Notes: generated from the sequence alone by a model not told the origin. A stretch of DNA of 64,000 nt from DATFDN01 sp963762525 (GCA_963762525.1 CAVXKT010000011.1:434001-498000); one strand, 5' to 3'. Numbered from the stretch's first letter, positions 45,442-55,686 are shown. Numbers and translations: made by a program.

Positions 45442-46899
45442 TCTGCGGGCGGCACGCTCCTCGTTCTCATCCTCCTCGCCGCGCTGATCCGTATCGGCTT
45501 CGCCGCCTCGCTCGGGCTCGGGGTGGACGAAAGCTACATGGTCGCCGCCGGGCGGACGCTCCACCTCGGCTATTTCGACCACCCGCCGGCGGCCTGGTGG
45601 TTGCAGTGGGCGGCGGCGCACCTGTTCGCCACCGAGGCGCCGCTCGCCGTCCGCGCTCCCTTCATCGCCCTGTTCGCGCTCTCCACCTGGCTGATGTACC
45701 GCCTCGGCGTGCCGTCATCGGCGGGCCGCGCGCGGGACTGTGGGCGGCATTGGCCTTCAATCTCTCGCCGGTGTTCGGCGTCACCACGGCAAGCTGGGTG
45801 CTGCCGGACGGGCCGCTCGACTGCGCGCTTTTGGGGGCCGCGCTCTGCCTGCTGCACGCGCTGGCGGCACGGCACGCGGCGTGGCGCTGGTGGGCGGGGG
45901 CGGGGCTGTGCGCGGGGCTCGCGCTGTTCTCCAAATACACCGCCGTGCTGACCATCCTCGGCGCCATCGCGTATCTGCTGGCGAGCCCGCACCGGCGCTG
46001 GCTCGTCCGTCCGCAACCCTATCTGGCCGGGCTGATCGCGCTCGCCGTGTTCGCGCCGGTGATCGCCTGGAACGCCGCCCATCACTGGGCCTCGTTCGCC
46101 TTCCAGGGCGACCGCGCGGCGGGCCTCGATTTTCGTCCCGGCCAACCCTTCGTCGTGCTGGCCGGCGAGGCGCTGTTCGTGCTGCCGTGGATCTGGCTGG
46201 GGATGCTGGCGGCGGTGGCATCCCTCACCCGCCGTGGACTCTCGTCGGGTGAGGGCCTGCTGTGCGCGCTCGCGGCGCCGCCGATCGTGGCGTTCGCCCT
46301 GGTGGCGCTGTGGTCGAGCCACCGCGTGCTGTTCCACTGGGCGGCGCCCGGCTACCTGATGCTGTTTCCGCTGCTCGGCGCGTGGCTGGCGGCCCGCCCG
46401 CGCCTCGCCGTGCGCGGTCTGGCGGCGACCGCGGCGATCGTGCTGGCGGGCGTTCTGACGGTCGCGACCGATGTCCGCTTCGATTGGCTGCACGCGGCGT
46501 TCGCACGCGATCCGATCATCGAGGCGATCGACTGGACCTCGGTGCGCGACGAGCTGCACGCACGGGGGCTGCTGCCACCCGGCACCGTGGTCGGCGTTCC
46601 CGACTGGCGCGACGCCGGCAAGATCGCGTACGCGCTCGGTCCCGACAATTCCGGTCACGGTGCTGAACGAGGACGCCCGCCAGTTTGGTTTCGTGGCGCC
46701 GGCCGCCGCCTTTATCGGCCGCCCGATGCTGCTGCTGGCCACGACGCACGCCGACCGTGCGGCAATGCGGCTCGGTCCGTTATTCGCAAGCCTGACTCCC
46801 CTCCCGCCCGCACCGATCCGCGATGCGGGCCGCACGCTGGGCGAAGTGGCGACGTTCCAGACCGGCCCAATGCGCCTATGGCCGAGTATCCGGCATTGA
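45442..46899 (+). CDS. Glycosyltransferase family 39 membrane protein (frameshifted, start unclear)
   Basis: The N-terminus SAGGTLLVLILLAALIRIGF, VDESYMVAAGRTLHLGYFDH with the DE and YFDHPP motifs, and the following helices match ArnT/PMT-type enzymes that use polyprenyl-phosphate sugars. About ten membrane helices are seen. The C-terminal VLNEDARQFGFVAPAAAFIG is in a third frame. Switches are near 45715 and 46655. No start codon occurs in frame before 45523; the frame enters from the repeat at 45362-45440, so the true start may be lost or misread. It might glycosylate a lipid or protein; substrate unknown. Confidence 0.78.
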
Positions 46900-46907
46900 G
46901 ATGCGTG

Positions 46908-46918
46908 CGTCAATGACG
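46908..46918. promoter_or_regulatory. Palindrome upstream of the toxin-antitoxin pair
   Basis: CGTCA-A-TGACG is a perfect 11-bp palindrome 8 bp before the BrnT GTG. Antitoxins of this kind usually repress their own operon at such a site. Chance occurrence cannot be ruled out, since the palindrome is short. Confidence 0.4.
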
Positions 46919-46926
46919 TATATGCC

Positions 46927-47205
46927 GTGACGGCGTTTGAGTGGGATTCGGTCAAGAGCGAGCGCAACCGAGTCCAGCGGGGCTTGCCGTTCGAGTTGGC
47001 GGCAGCACTGTTCGACGGCCCGGTGCTCGAGGAGGCGGATGCTCGGCGAAACTATGGTGAGGTCCGGATGCGGGCAATCGGAATCGTCGGAGCCGACGTG
47101 GTCACGTGCGTGTACACCGACCGTGGCGACGCTCGGCGGATCATAAGTCTTCGCTACGCGAACAGGAGAGAGCGGGATGCCTATCGTGCGGCGCAAGTCC
47201 GCTGA
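46927..47205 (+). CDS. BrnT-family toxin
   Basis: The 92-residue product carries the BrnT/DUF497 pattern: FEWDSVKSERNRVQRGLPFE at the N-terminus, NYGEVRMRAIGIVGADVVTC and RRIISLRYANRRERDAY at the C-terminus. BrnT toxins are RelE-fold ribonucleases that stop translation. It starts at GTG 46927 and overlaps the antitoxin by 29 bases. In the classical pair the partner is BrnA; here it is a helix-turn-helix protein. Confidence 0.85.
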   Translation: MTAFEWDSVKSERNRVQRGLPFELAAALFDGPVLEEADARRNYGEVRMRAIGIVGADVVTCVYTDRGDARRIISLRYANRRERDAYRAAQVR

Positions 47206-47551
47206 CATCGATCGCGCGGCACTGCTGGCGGAATTGGCGGCCCGGCAGAAGCCCGGCGAGGCGGAAATCGAAGCGCAAGCGGCGGAGGATGGCGACGCTT
47301 GGACCGATGAGGACTTGGCGCGCGCCACTCTCGTCCATCCCCCGCCCGGGCCCGAGCAGATCCGAGCGTTGCGGACGCGGCTGGGTCTGAGCCAGTCGCA
47401 ATTCGCCCGCCGCTTCGGGTTTACTATCGATGCCGTGCAACAATACGAGCAAGGCCGGCGGGTGCCCTCCGGGCCGGCCACCACTCTGCTTCGAGTGATC
47501 GCGGCCGACCCGGAGGCGGTGGGTCGCGCCCTCGATCCGCGCCGCGCTTGA
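47177..47551 (+). CDS. HTH (XRE-type) antitoxin paired with BrnT
   Basis: The 124-residue product has an N-terminal basic and acidic region (RRKSADIDRAALLAELAARQ, then EDGDAWTDEDLARATLVHPP) that resembles BrnA-like antitoxins. Its C-terminal domain is an XRE helix-turn-helix: IRALRTRLGLSQSQFARRFG, then TIDAVQQYEQGRRVPSGPA. It overlaps brnT by 29 bases, so it is translated with it. The HTH likely binds the palindrome at 46908-46918. Confidence 0.85.
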   Translation: MPIVRRKSADIDRAALLAELAARQKPGEAEIEAQAAEDGDAWTDEDLARATLVHPPPGPEQIRALRTRLGLSQSQFARRFGFTIDAVQQYEQGRRVPSGPATTLLRVIAADPEAVGRALDPRRA

Positions 47552-47583
47552 TTCCCGGATGCCGCCCCCCGTATCCGCTTAGC

Positions 47584-48591
47584 TCACCCGCAGGCGAGCG
47601 CATACGCATCCCCTGCGCCCATCGGCAGGGCCATCGTCTCCCAGCTCTCGCCACCGTCGCTGGTGCCGAATACCGAACCGGTCTTTGCGGTGAAGTAGAC
47701 CTGACGCGGGTCGGAGGGGTGCGCCGCCACCGCCATCGCGGTGTTCGCGGGTTTCGTCTTATCGAAGCGCGTCCAGTTCCGCCCGGCGTCGATGCTGCGC
47801 CAAAGCGAGCCCGTCGCCGAGGTGAACGCCGGGCTGAGGCAGGCGTACATCGTCTTCGGATCGTGCGGAGACACCCGGATGTCGCGCCCGTAGGTGTGCG
47901 GCGAGACCTTGTCCACCTCGAGATTCTGCCAGCTGCGGCCGGCATCGTCGCTGCCGAACAGCCCCATCCGCACCGCCAGATAGACGCGCCCGGGTGCGGC
48001 AGGCGTGGTGGCGATGGCGTGGCCGTCGAGCATTCCTTCAGCCTCGCTGTCGCTCACGATCCGGCTCTTGAGATGCGGCTGCTCCGCCATCCGGGCGAGC
48101 CCTTCGCCGCAATCCTCCCAATGTTCGCCGCCATCGCGCGAGTGCATGGCGCCGCCCGCCTCCAACGCCGCATAAAGCTCGCCCGACCCGGGCGAGGCGA
48201 TCCGCATCACCCGACAGGCGAAGCTCATGTGCACGCGCTCGGGCAACCCCGGATCGGGCAGGCGGCGGAAGTTCTCGCCGCCGTCATCGCTGCGATGCAC
48301 GCCGACCGGCGAGACGCCGGCATAGACGGTGCGCGCATCGGCCGGATCGAAGGCGATCGACCAGACCTGGACGCCGTCGAGCATTCCCGCGCGGCGCCAG
48401 GAACGTCCGCGATCGGTGCTGCGATAGACGCCATTGACGGTGCCGGCGAGCAGCGTATCGCCATTGCGCGGGTCGGGCGTGATCGCCTGCGTGTCCTGAT
48501 CGAGCGTGCGTTCCCAGGTGCCGGAATTGCGCCGGAACAGTCCGCCGGCGCCGCTCTTGGACGAGCGCAAACCCGCATAGATGGTGGTCAT
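47584..48591 (-). CDS. Asp-box (BNR) beta-propeller protein
   Basis: The 335-residue product has six Asp-box repeats (S-x-D-x-G-x-x-W): YRSTDRGRSW, HRSDDGGENF, HSRDGGEHW, GSDDAGRSW, RSIDAGRNW and GTSDGGESW, a WD40/YVTN/sialidase-like propeller. No signal peptide is seen and there is no catalytic Tyr or Arg triad typical of sialidases. It is followed by no obvious partner and converges with the antitoxin gene. A DUF1330 gene is on the same strand upstream and may be co-transcribed. Confidence 0.8.
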   Translation of the reverse strand: MTTIYAGLRSSKSGAGGLFRRNSGTWERTLDQDTQAITPDPRNGDTLLAGTVNGVYRSTDRGRSWRRAGMLDGVQVWSIAFDPADARTVYAGVSPVGVHRSDDGGENFRRLPDPGLPERVHMSFACRVMRIASPGSGELYAALEAGGAMHSRDGGEHWEDCGEGLARMAEQPHLKSRIVSDSEAEGMLDGHAIATTPAAPGRVYLAVRMGLFGSDDAGRSWQNLEVDKVSPHTYGRDIRVSPHDPKTMYACLSPAFTSATGSLWRSIDAGRNWTRFDKTKPANTAMAVAAHPSDPRQVYFTAKTGSVFGTSDGGESWETMALPMGAGDAYALACG

Positions 48592-48603
48592 GGCCTCCTC
48601 CTC

Positions 48604-48904
48604 TCAGCTCGGCTCGGCCCCGTTCAGCAGGAAGGCCCGGGTGCGCGCCGAGCGCAGCCGGAGCTTCATCACCTCCTGATATTGCTGTCGAGTGATACCA
48701 CTCGCGCGAACGCGCGGGGCTGTCGAACTCCAGCACCACGAAGCGATGGAACGGCCCCTCGCCCTCCAGCCGCTCCGGATCGCCGCCGCGGACCAGAAAG
48801 TGCCCGCCGAACGCCGCGATGGTGGCGGGGACGAGCTGCCGATACTCGTCGTACACCGCCTGGTCGGTGACTTCGACCTCGGCGAACACATATCCCTTGG
48901 GCAT
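48604..48904 (-). CDS. DUF1330 family protein (frameshifted)
   Basis: The N-terminus KGYVFAEVEVTDQAVYDEYR, then GGHFLVRGGDPERLEG and FHRFVVLEFDSPARSREWYH is DUF1330, a small dimeric alpha/beta-barrel fold. The C-terminal QEVMKLRLRSARTRAFLLNG is in another frame, switched near 48692. Length after repair is about 99 residues, normal for the family. It is 12 bp upstream of the propeller gene. Function is unknown. Confidence 0.82.
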
Positions 48905-49082
48905 CGCTTCCTCCCCTGCCAATGGTGCAGGCTAGAGCATTTTCGTATGAAGTTGAAGCGTGCGCGCGATGGCGAAAGGGTAAGGACGGGTTTCGGTTTC
49001 GTTCGACCCTAATGGGCTAGGCCGCGCCGGGTTGCCCGGGAAGCCGCCCGGCCCGACACTCCGAAGAGCAGAGGAGATCGCC

Positions 49083-50136
49083 ATGCCCGTTATCCAACCG
49101 GACCGCCTGCGCGACATCGCCACCGCGCTGCTGATCGGCGCCGGTGCGCCCGAGCCGGAAGCCGCGACAGTCGCGCGGCTGTCGATCGCCGCCAACCTCG
49201 CCGGCCACGACAGCCACGGCATCATCATGATCCCGAGCTATATCGAGCGCATGAAGGTCGGACATATCGTCGCCGGCGCACCTTGGACGATCGTGCGGGA
49301 GACGCCGACGACCACCGTCATCGACGGCAATTGGGGCTTCGGCTACGTCGTCACCGAGCGCGCCATGCAGCTCACGATCGACAAGGCGCGTTCGCAGAAC
49401 GTCGCCGCCGCCACCGTGTTCCGGCAGGGCCACATCGGCCGGCTCGCCAGCTATCCGCTGATGGCGATCGAGCACGGCATGATCGCCATGATCACCGCCG
49501 AATTCGGGCCGCGCCCCGAAGCACGTCGCCCCGTTCGGCGGCGCCAAGGCGCGGCTTGGGCACGAACCCGATCTGCTTCGCGGTGCCGTCGGATCTCGAC
49601 GGCCCGCTGTTCTTCGACATGGCGACCTCGGCCGCCGCGGCCGGCAAGATCGCGCTGGCGGTGGCGCGCGGCAAGGAGGTGCCGCCGGGTTGGGTCATCG
49701 ACGCCGCGGGCAAGCCCACCACCGATCCGCGCAAATTCCGCCAGGGCGGCGCGCTGCTGCCGCTGGGCGGCACCGAGGGCTACAAGGGCTACGGATTGGC
49801 CGCGATCGTCGAGATCTTCTCCGGCCTGCTGACCGGGCTCGGGTTTCGGCATCGACCCGCAGGGCCGGCACAACGACGGCTGCTTCATCGCGGTCTTCAA
49901 CGTCGCCGCCTTCCGCGATCTTGCCGACGTTCAAGCGCGAGGTCGCCGAGTTCGCCGCCTATCTGAAGGACACGCCACCCGCCGAGGGATCCGAGCGCGT
50001 TTATTACCCCGGCGAGATCGAGCATCTGAGCGAGCAGGCGCGCGCCCGCGACGGCATCCCGATCGAGGACGCCACCTGGGCGGTTCTGCGCAAGCTGGCG
50101 GTCGAATACGGCGTTGCCGATCGGCTCGGCTTCTGA
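49083..50136 (+). CDS. Ldh-family (malate/L-lactate dehydrogenase type) oxidoreductase (frameshifted)
   Basis: The Ldh2/ComC/YbiC-type NAD(P)-dependent fold is shown by NLAGHDSHGIIMIPSYIERM (catalytic His), TVFRQGHIGRLASYPLMAIE, GTNPICFAVPSDLDGPLFFD and GTEGYKGYGLAAIVEIFSGL. The end ILPTFKREVAEFAAYLK follows a further switch. Switches lie near 49515, 49845 and 49920. Length is about 350 residues. It precedes the molybdenum hydroxylase gene by one base and is probably in an operon with it. Substrate unknown. Confidence 0.85.
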
Positions 50137-50137
50137 G

Positions 50138-52436
50138 ATGCCCGACTCGCCGCTCGGGCGCGATCTGCGACGGCTCGAGGATGCGCGCCTGCTCACCGGC
50201 GCCGGCCGCTTCATCGCCGACATCGCTTCCGACGGCGGGCTGCATGGGGTTGTCGATTCGCTCGCCGCACGCGCACGCGATGATCGACGCCATCGAGGCG
50301 GATACGGCACGGGCGCTCCCCGGCGTGCGCGGCGTGTTCACGGCGGCCGATCTCGACGCCGACGGTATCGGAGCGATCCCTTGCACGGTCCAGGTCGCGA
50401 CCGTGGCGCCGATGATCGTGCCGCCGCGCCCGGCGCTGGCGCGCGGGCGCGTGCGCCATGTGGGCGATCCCGTGGCCTTCATCGTCGCCGACACCGAACA
50501 TCAAGCCCGCGATGCAGCCGAGGCGGTGGCGGTGCGCTACCGCCCGCTGCCGGCCGTCACCGATGCCCGCGCCGCGCTGGCCCCGAATGCGCCATTGCTG
50601 TGGGAACAGGCACCGGGCAATCTCTCTTTCCTGTTCCGCCGGGGTGATCGCAAAGCGGTCGATGCGGCATTCGCCGGCGCCGCGCATATCGTCGAGCTGG
50701 ACCTGGTCAACAACCGGCTGACGGTCGCGGCGTTGGAAACGCGCGGCGCCATCGGCGATTGCGACGCGGACACCGGCCGTCTGCACCTGATGCTGAGCGG
50801 CGCCGGCGTGCACGGCATCCGCGACGGGCTGGCCGACATCTTCCGCCTGCCGCGGTCGATGGTGCGGGTCAGCGCCCCCGACGTTGGCGGCGGTTTCGGC
50901 ATCAAGAACGCCGTCTATCCCGAGCACATCCTGCTGTTGTGGGCGGCCCGCCGGCTCGGCCGGCCGGTCAGGTGGATCGCCGATCGAGCCGAGGATTTCG
51001 CCTCCTCGGCGCAGGCGCGAGACAATCTGACGCGCGCCCGGCTGGCGCTGGATGCGGACGGACGATTTCGCGCGCTCGACGTGGCGACGCTCGCCAATCT
51101 CGGCGCTTACGTCGCCGGGTTCGGGCCGGGCACCTCCACCAACGCGCCGTCAACCGCGATGGGCGGGGTCTATGATGTCCCGGCCGTGTGCATGGAAGTG
51201 CGCGGCGTGCTGACCAACACCATTCCGATCGACGCCTATCGCGGCGCCGGCAAGCCGGAGGCGAACTACATCATCGAGCGGCTTGTCGATGCGGCCGCGC
51301 GGCGACTTAGTCTCGATCCGTTCGATCTGCGTCGGCGCAACATGATCGCCCGCTTGCCGCACCGGACCGCGTTGGGAAGCCTGATCGACGGCGGCCGGTT
51401 CGCGGCCAATCTGGACATCGCCCGGCAGGCGAGCGCCGGGTTTGCCGAACGGCGGGCCGCGACCGAGCGCGGCGGGCGTCTGCGCGGTCTGGGGATCGGC
51501 TGCTTTTTGGAGACCGCTCGCGGGCCGCCGCAGGAGGCCGCCGAGATCCGCTTCGAGGCGGAGCATGTGGCGCTGCTGGTCGGCACGCAATCGAACGGCC
51601 AGGGGCATGAGACCGCGTATCCGCAGATCGGCGCCGAGATGCTCGGGCTGCCGGTCGAGATGTTCCGCTACGTGCAGGCGGACACCGATAAGGTGGCGAC
51701 CGGCGGCGGCCATGGCGGCGCGCGCTCGATGCATATGGGCGGGGCGGCGATGGTGCGCGCGATCGAGGGGGCCATCGAAAAGGGCCGCGCGGCGGCGGCG
51801 CGGCTGCTGCAAGCGAGCCCGGACGCCATCGCGTTCGATGGCGGGCGATTCGTGACCGCGGACGGGCGCGAGCTTGGACTGATGGAGGTGGCGCGGGCCG
51901 CCGCCGATCTCGACATGAGCCTCGATTCGCGGGCCGAGATAGCCGACGCGCCCCTCACGTTCCCCAATGGCTGCCATGTCGCCGAGGTCGAGGTGGATGC
52001 GCAGACGGGCGCGGTGACGTTGGCGCGGTATCTCGGCGTCGATGACTTCGGGCGGCTGATCAATCCGCTGCTCACCGCCGGACAGGTGCAGGGCGGCGTC
52101 GCCCAGGGGATCGGGCAGGCGCTGCTGGAGCACACCGTCTATGATGCGGACAGCGGGCAGTTGCTGAGCGGCAGTCTGATGGACTACGCGCTGCCGCGCG
52201 CCGACGTTCTGCCGCCGCTGGAAGTCACCCTCGCAGGTACTCCGACCGAGGCCAATCCGCTTGGCGTGAAGGGGTCGGGACAGGCCGGCGCGATGGCGGC
52301 GCCGCAAACCGTCATCAACGCCATCCTGGACGCGCTGGCGCCGCTCGGCGTGACGGCGATCGACATGCCGGCGACGGCGGAGACGGTGTGGCGGGCGATC
52401 CGGCGGGCGGCGCTATCCGGTGCGCAGCAGCCGTGA
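50138..52436 (+). CDS. Xanthine dehydrogenase-family molybdopterin-binding subunit (frameshifted)
   Basis: The product, about 765 residues, is CoxL/XdhB-like. GRDLRRLEDARLLTGAGRFI starts it in one frame, with a switch near 50255 into HVGDPVAFIVADTEHQARDA, VSAPDVGGGFGIKNAVYPEH, DAYRGAGKPEANYIIERLVD and NPLGVKGSGQAGAMAAPQTV. In most family members the last motif reads G-x-G-E-A-G with the catalytic Glu; here CAG (52281-52283) encodes Gln. No FAD-binding or [2Fe-2S] subunit gene is adjacent, so it lacks its usual partners here. Start ATG 50138 follows the Ldh stop at once. It converges with the protease gene by 24 bases. Confidence 0.86.
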
Positions 52437-53111
52437 ACCGTCGCTGTGCAGCCACGCCATCGCCGGCTCGGCGTGCGGCGTGAGGCGTTCGACCAGCGCC
52501 CAGAATCGCTTGCCGTGATTCATGTGACGCAAATGCGCAACCTCGTGCGCGGCCACGTAGTCCTGCACGAAGGGGGGCGCCATCACCAGCCGCCAGGAGA
52601 ATGCGAGCGAGCCGTCCGCAGCGCAGCTCCCCCAGCGACTGCGCGTGTCCTTCACGGCGAGGCGGCGCGGAACCGCGCCGATGTGCGCCGCCTTCACGCC
52701 CACCAGCGCGAGCAGCCGCCGCCGCGCCTCGCGGCGCAGGAAATCGAGGATCCGCCGGCGCATGAACTCGGGTGCGCCGCTCACGCGCAGCTCGTCACCT
52801 TCGATCCACGCCCCGCCGCGTCCACTTGGCATGTGGCGGATGCGGTACGGCTCGCCGTCGATCGGCACCACCGAGCCGTCGGCGAACGGCACCGCATCGG
52901 GGAGTTGCGCGAGACGATTCGTCACCCAATCGGCGTTGCTCATCAGCAGCGCGACGCCGGCGCCGCGCGCCGCGCGCTCGGGCAGAATGACCACCACCGC
53001 ACCGCCGCACGGATCGATGCGCAGGCTGACCCGCCGCGCCCGCGAGCTACGCCGCCACTCGATCCGCGCCGGCCCGCCGGGCAGCGGGATCGTCTCCGGA
53101 GCCAACTCCAT
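52413..53111 (-). CDS. YgjP-like (DUF45/SprT-type) metallopeptidase
   Basis: The 232-residue protein has the YgjP/WSS1-like pattern: RRVSLRIDPCGGAVVVILPE at the N-terminus, VKDTRSRWGSCAADGSLAFS, and the zinc site AAHEVAHLRHMNHGKRFW (H-E-x-x-H and third His). ATG 53111 is preferred because the extra N-terminal residues of an upstream start do not match the family. Its 3' end overlaps the molybdenum hydroxylase gene by 24 bases. Role unknown. Confidence 0.85.
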   Translation of the reverse strand: MELAPETIPLPGGPARIEWRRSSRARRVSLRIDPCGGAVVVILPERAARGAGVALLMSNADWVTNRLAQLPDAVPFADGSVVPIDGEPYRIRHMPSGRGGAWIEGDELRVSGAPEFMRRRILDFLRREARRRLLALVGVKAAHIGAVPRRLAVKDTRSRWGSCAADGSLAFSWRLVMAPPFVQDYVAAHEVAHLRHMNHGKRFWALVERLTPHAEPAMAWLHSDGSRLLRTG

Positions 53112-53211
53112 TGCGGCATGTGTTCGGATGTGGTCCCGATTCGTCAATGATCGTTTGGTCTGGCCGGAGCGCGCTTCGCGGGGTTCTTCGGACGCAGCTT
53201 AACGCGCGCTT

Positions 53212-53917
53212 TCAATACCGCCGCAGCAGCGCCACCAGCTTGCCCTGCACGCGCACGCGGTCGGCCGGGAAGATGCGGGTTTCGTGGCGCGCGTTCGCCG
53301 GCTCCAGCGCCACCGAGTTGCCGCGCCGGCGCAGCCGCTTCAGCGTCACCTCCTCCTCGTCCACCAGCGCCACCACCACCTGGCCGTTCTCGGCGATCTC
53401 GCCCTTGCGGATAATAACCGTGTCGCCGTCGAGAATCCCGGCCTCGATCATCGAATCGCCCGCCACTTCCAAAGCGTAGTGCTCGCCGGTCCCGAGCATC
53501 GCCATCGGCACCTCGATCTGCGCGCTGCTGTCGCGCAGCGCCTCGATCGGCAGGCCGGCGGCAATCCGCCCATACAGCGGCAACTGGATCGCCGCCGCCT
53601 CCTCGGCCGCGCGTACGCCGGGGAGCCGGGCGGTGAAGTCGCCGCGAATGACGTTGGGGGCGAAGTCGCCGCCCGCCGGCTCAGCCGGCGCGCTCGCCTG
53701 CCCGTCCGGCAAGCCGCAGCACTTCGAGCGCCCGCGCCCGGTGATGGCGACGTTGCAGAAACCCGCGCTCCTCCAAGGCCGAGATCAGGCGATGGATGCC
53801 CGACTTCGAGCGGAGTTGCAGCGCCTCCTTCATCTCTTCGAAGGAGGGGGAAAAGCCGGTCTGCTTCAGGTGGCGATCGATGAAGACGAGCAGCTCGTGC
53901 TGCTTGCGGGTCAGCAT
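53212..53917 (-). CDS. lexA: LexA SOS repressor (frameshifted)
   Basis: LexA represses SOS genes and cleaves itself on RecA binding. The N-terminal winged helix (MLTRKQHELLVFIDRHLKQT, RSKSGIHRLISALEERGFL) and the S24 protease half (LPLYGRIAAGLPIEALRDSS with the Ala-Gly cleavage site, GDSMIEAGILDGDTVIIRKG with the catalytic Ser, VTLKRL with the Lys) are in different frames. The switch lies near 53707, where CGGCTTGCCGG should read CGGCTGCCGG, so a T is extra. A LexA box lies 45 bp upstream. It follows moeA on the same strand. Confidence 0.93.
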
Positions 53918-53961
53918 GACGACGATTTCCCTTTCGGGCCGAACAAACCGGCAACCCGAAA

Positions 53962-53976
53962 CGTTCTAGATTGGTT
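53962..53976. promoter_or_regulatory. lexA: Alphaproteobacterial LexA box
   Basis: GTTC-TAGATTG-GTTC is a perfect match to the GTTC-N7-GTTC direct repeat bound by alphaproteobacterial LexA. It lies 45 bp upstream of the lexA start and after moeA, so lexA is likely to have its own SOS-regulated promoter inside the operon. Confidence 0.85.
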
Positions 53977-54002
53977 CACGGCGCGCCGTCAAGCGATGCC
54001 TG

Positions 54003-55208
54003 TCAAATTCCGAGCGAATCCAGGGGAATCACCTCTACCTCGCTGCCCGCTGCGGCGGCCGGGGCGTGCGGCGGGCGCAGGACCAGCCCGTCGGCAGCGG
54101 CCAGACGACGCAGCATCGAAGAATCCTGCACCGGGAAGGGCGTCGCGATCCAGCCGTCCGAGCCCCGGGCCAGTGTCGCGCGCAGATGATCGGCGCGGGC
54201 ATCGTTGGCGGCGACGGCGGCGCCGAGCCGGGCCCGCATCGTCGTCGGCGGATCGCCGGGAAGGCCGGACAGACGCGCCAGGGCGGGCACCAGAAACAGG
54301 ATCGCGCACACCAGCGCGGAGACCGGATTGCCCGGCAATCCGAGCACGGGCACCGGACCGAGCCGGCCGAACACCAGCGGCTTGCCCGGCCGCATCGCGA
54401 TTTTCCAGAAATCGACCTTGAGGCCCCGCCGCTCCAATCCCGCCACCACCAGGTCGTGATCGCCCACGCTGGCCCCGCCCGTCGTCACCAGCATGTCCAT
54501 GCCGATCGTCGCATCGGCCACGGCGGCGATCGCCTCCGGATCGTCGAGCGCCACCGGCAGGATGCTCGCGCTCACCGCCGGCGGCACCGACCAGCGCCGC
54601 CAGCGCGTGCGAGTTTGAACTGACAATGCCGCCCGGCGGGATCGGCTCGCCCGGCATGGCGATCTCGTCGCCGGTCGCCAGAATGCCGATTCGCGGGCGG
54701 CGATGCACGGCCAGCCACGGATGGTTGGCGGCGGCGGCCAGGCCGATGTCGCGCGCGCCCAGACGCCGGCCGGGCGCGATGACCGCATCGCCCGCCGCGA
54801 AATCCTGTCCGGCGCGGCGGATGTGCCGACCGGCGCGAACCGCCTCATTCACGCGCACCCGCGCGACCCTCGCGGAGTTGCGTCCTCCTGCAACAGGATG
54901 GTGTCGGCGCCGGCTCGGGGACGACGCTGCCGGTGAACAGCCGCACCGCTTGGCCGCGCCCGACCGCGCCCGCGAAGGGGTGCCCCGCCGGCGCCTCGCC
55001 GATCACGTCCAGAGAGGCGCCCGCGCCCCGTCGGCGGCGCGAAGCGCGTAGCCGTCCATCGCCGAGACGTCGGCCGGCGGTTGCGTCAGCCGCGCCCGGA
55101 CCGGTGCTGCGCTCACCCGCCATGCGCCTCGGCGAGCGCGACGATCTCCGTCGGGGACCGGGCGGAGCCCGCCAGAATGCGCCCGCGCGCTTCCTCGACG
55201 CTGATCAT
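54003..55208 (-). CDS. moeA: Molybdopterin molybdenumtransferase (frameshifted)
   Basis: MoeA inserts molybdate into adenylylated molybdopterin. Segments MISVEEARGRILAGSARSPT, DVSAMDGYALRAADGA, AGAVGRGQAVRLFTGSVVPE, PRIGILATGDEIAMPGEPIP, DMLVTTGGASVGDHDLVVAG and PLVFGRLGPVPVLGLPGNPV all match MoeA in order but occupy different frames. Switches are near 55120, 55020, 54900 and 54580. After repair the length of about 400 residues is normal. It starts 3 bases after the moaC stop. Confidence 0.88.
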
Positions 55209-55211
55209 TTG

Positions 55212-55686
55212 CTAATCCTGCCGGAACTCGCCGGATTTGCCGCCATCCTTGTGCGTCACCCGCAGCGCCTCGATCCGCATCCCGCGATCGACGGCCTTGC
55301 ACATGTCATAGACCGTCAGCGCGGCGACCGCGGCGGCCGTCAGCGCCTCCATCTCCACCCCGGTGGCCCGGTGGTGCGCACCGTCGCCGCGATCTCGACC
55401 GCGGTGCCCGCCGCGTCGGCCGACAGCTCCAGGCTGACGGCCGAGATCGGCAGCGGGTGGCACAGCGGGATCAGCGCGGCGGTGCGCTTCGCGGCCATGA
55501 TGCCGGCGAGCCGCGCGACGCCGAGCACGTCGCCCTTGCTCGCCCGCCCTTCGCGCGATCAGCGCCAGCGTCGCCGGCTGCATGAGCACTCGCGCCCGGG
55601 CGGTGGCGCTGCGCGCCGTCGCCGGCTTGGCGGAGACGTCCACCATCGCGGCGTGTCCCGGCGGCGTCGAAATGGGTGAGGCTCAC
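55212..55686 (-). CDS. moaC: Cyclic pyranopterin monophosphate synthase (frameshifted)
   Basis: MoaC makes cPMP in molybdenum cofactor synthesis. SLTHFDAAG and MVDVSAKPATARSATARARV (the MVDVS motif), then MAAKRTAALIPLCHPLPISA, VEIAATVRTTG, and TGVEMEALTAAAVAALTVYD plus MCKAVDRGMRIE are all conserved blocks. Switches lie near 55660, 55550 and 55375; at the last the run CCACCGGGCCACCGG has lost one base. GTG 55686 overlaps the trpC stop by four bases. Confidence 0.9.

Noticed and set aside
46221..46250. CCCTCACCC...GGGTGAGGG inside the GT39 gene, similar to the mrp/yggS hairpin
   Set aside because: It is short, lies inside a clear coding frame (LTRRGLSSGEG), and does not match the dispersed repeat leader well enough to call a copy.
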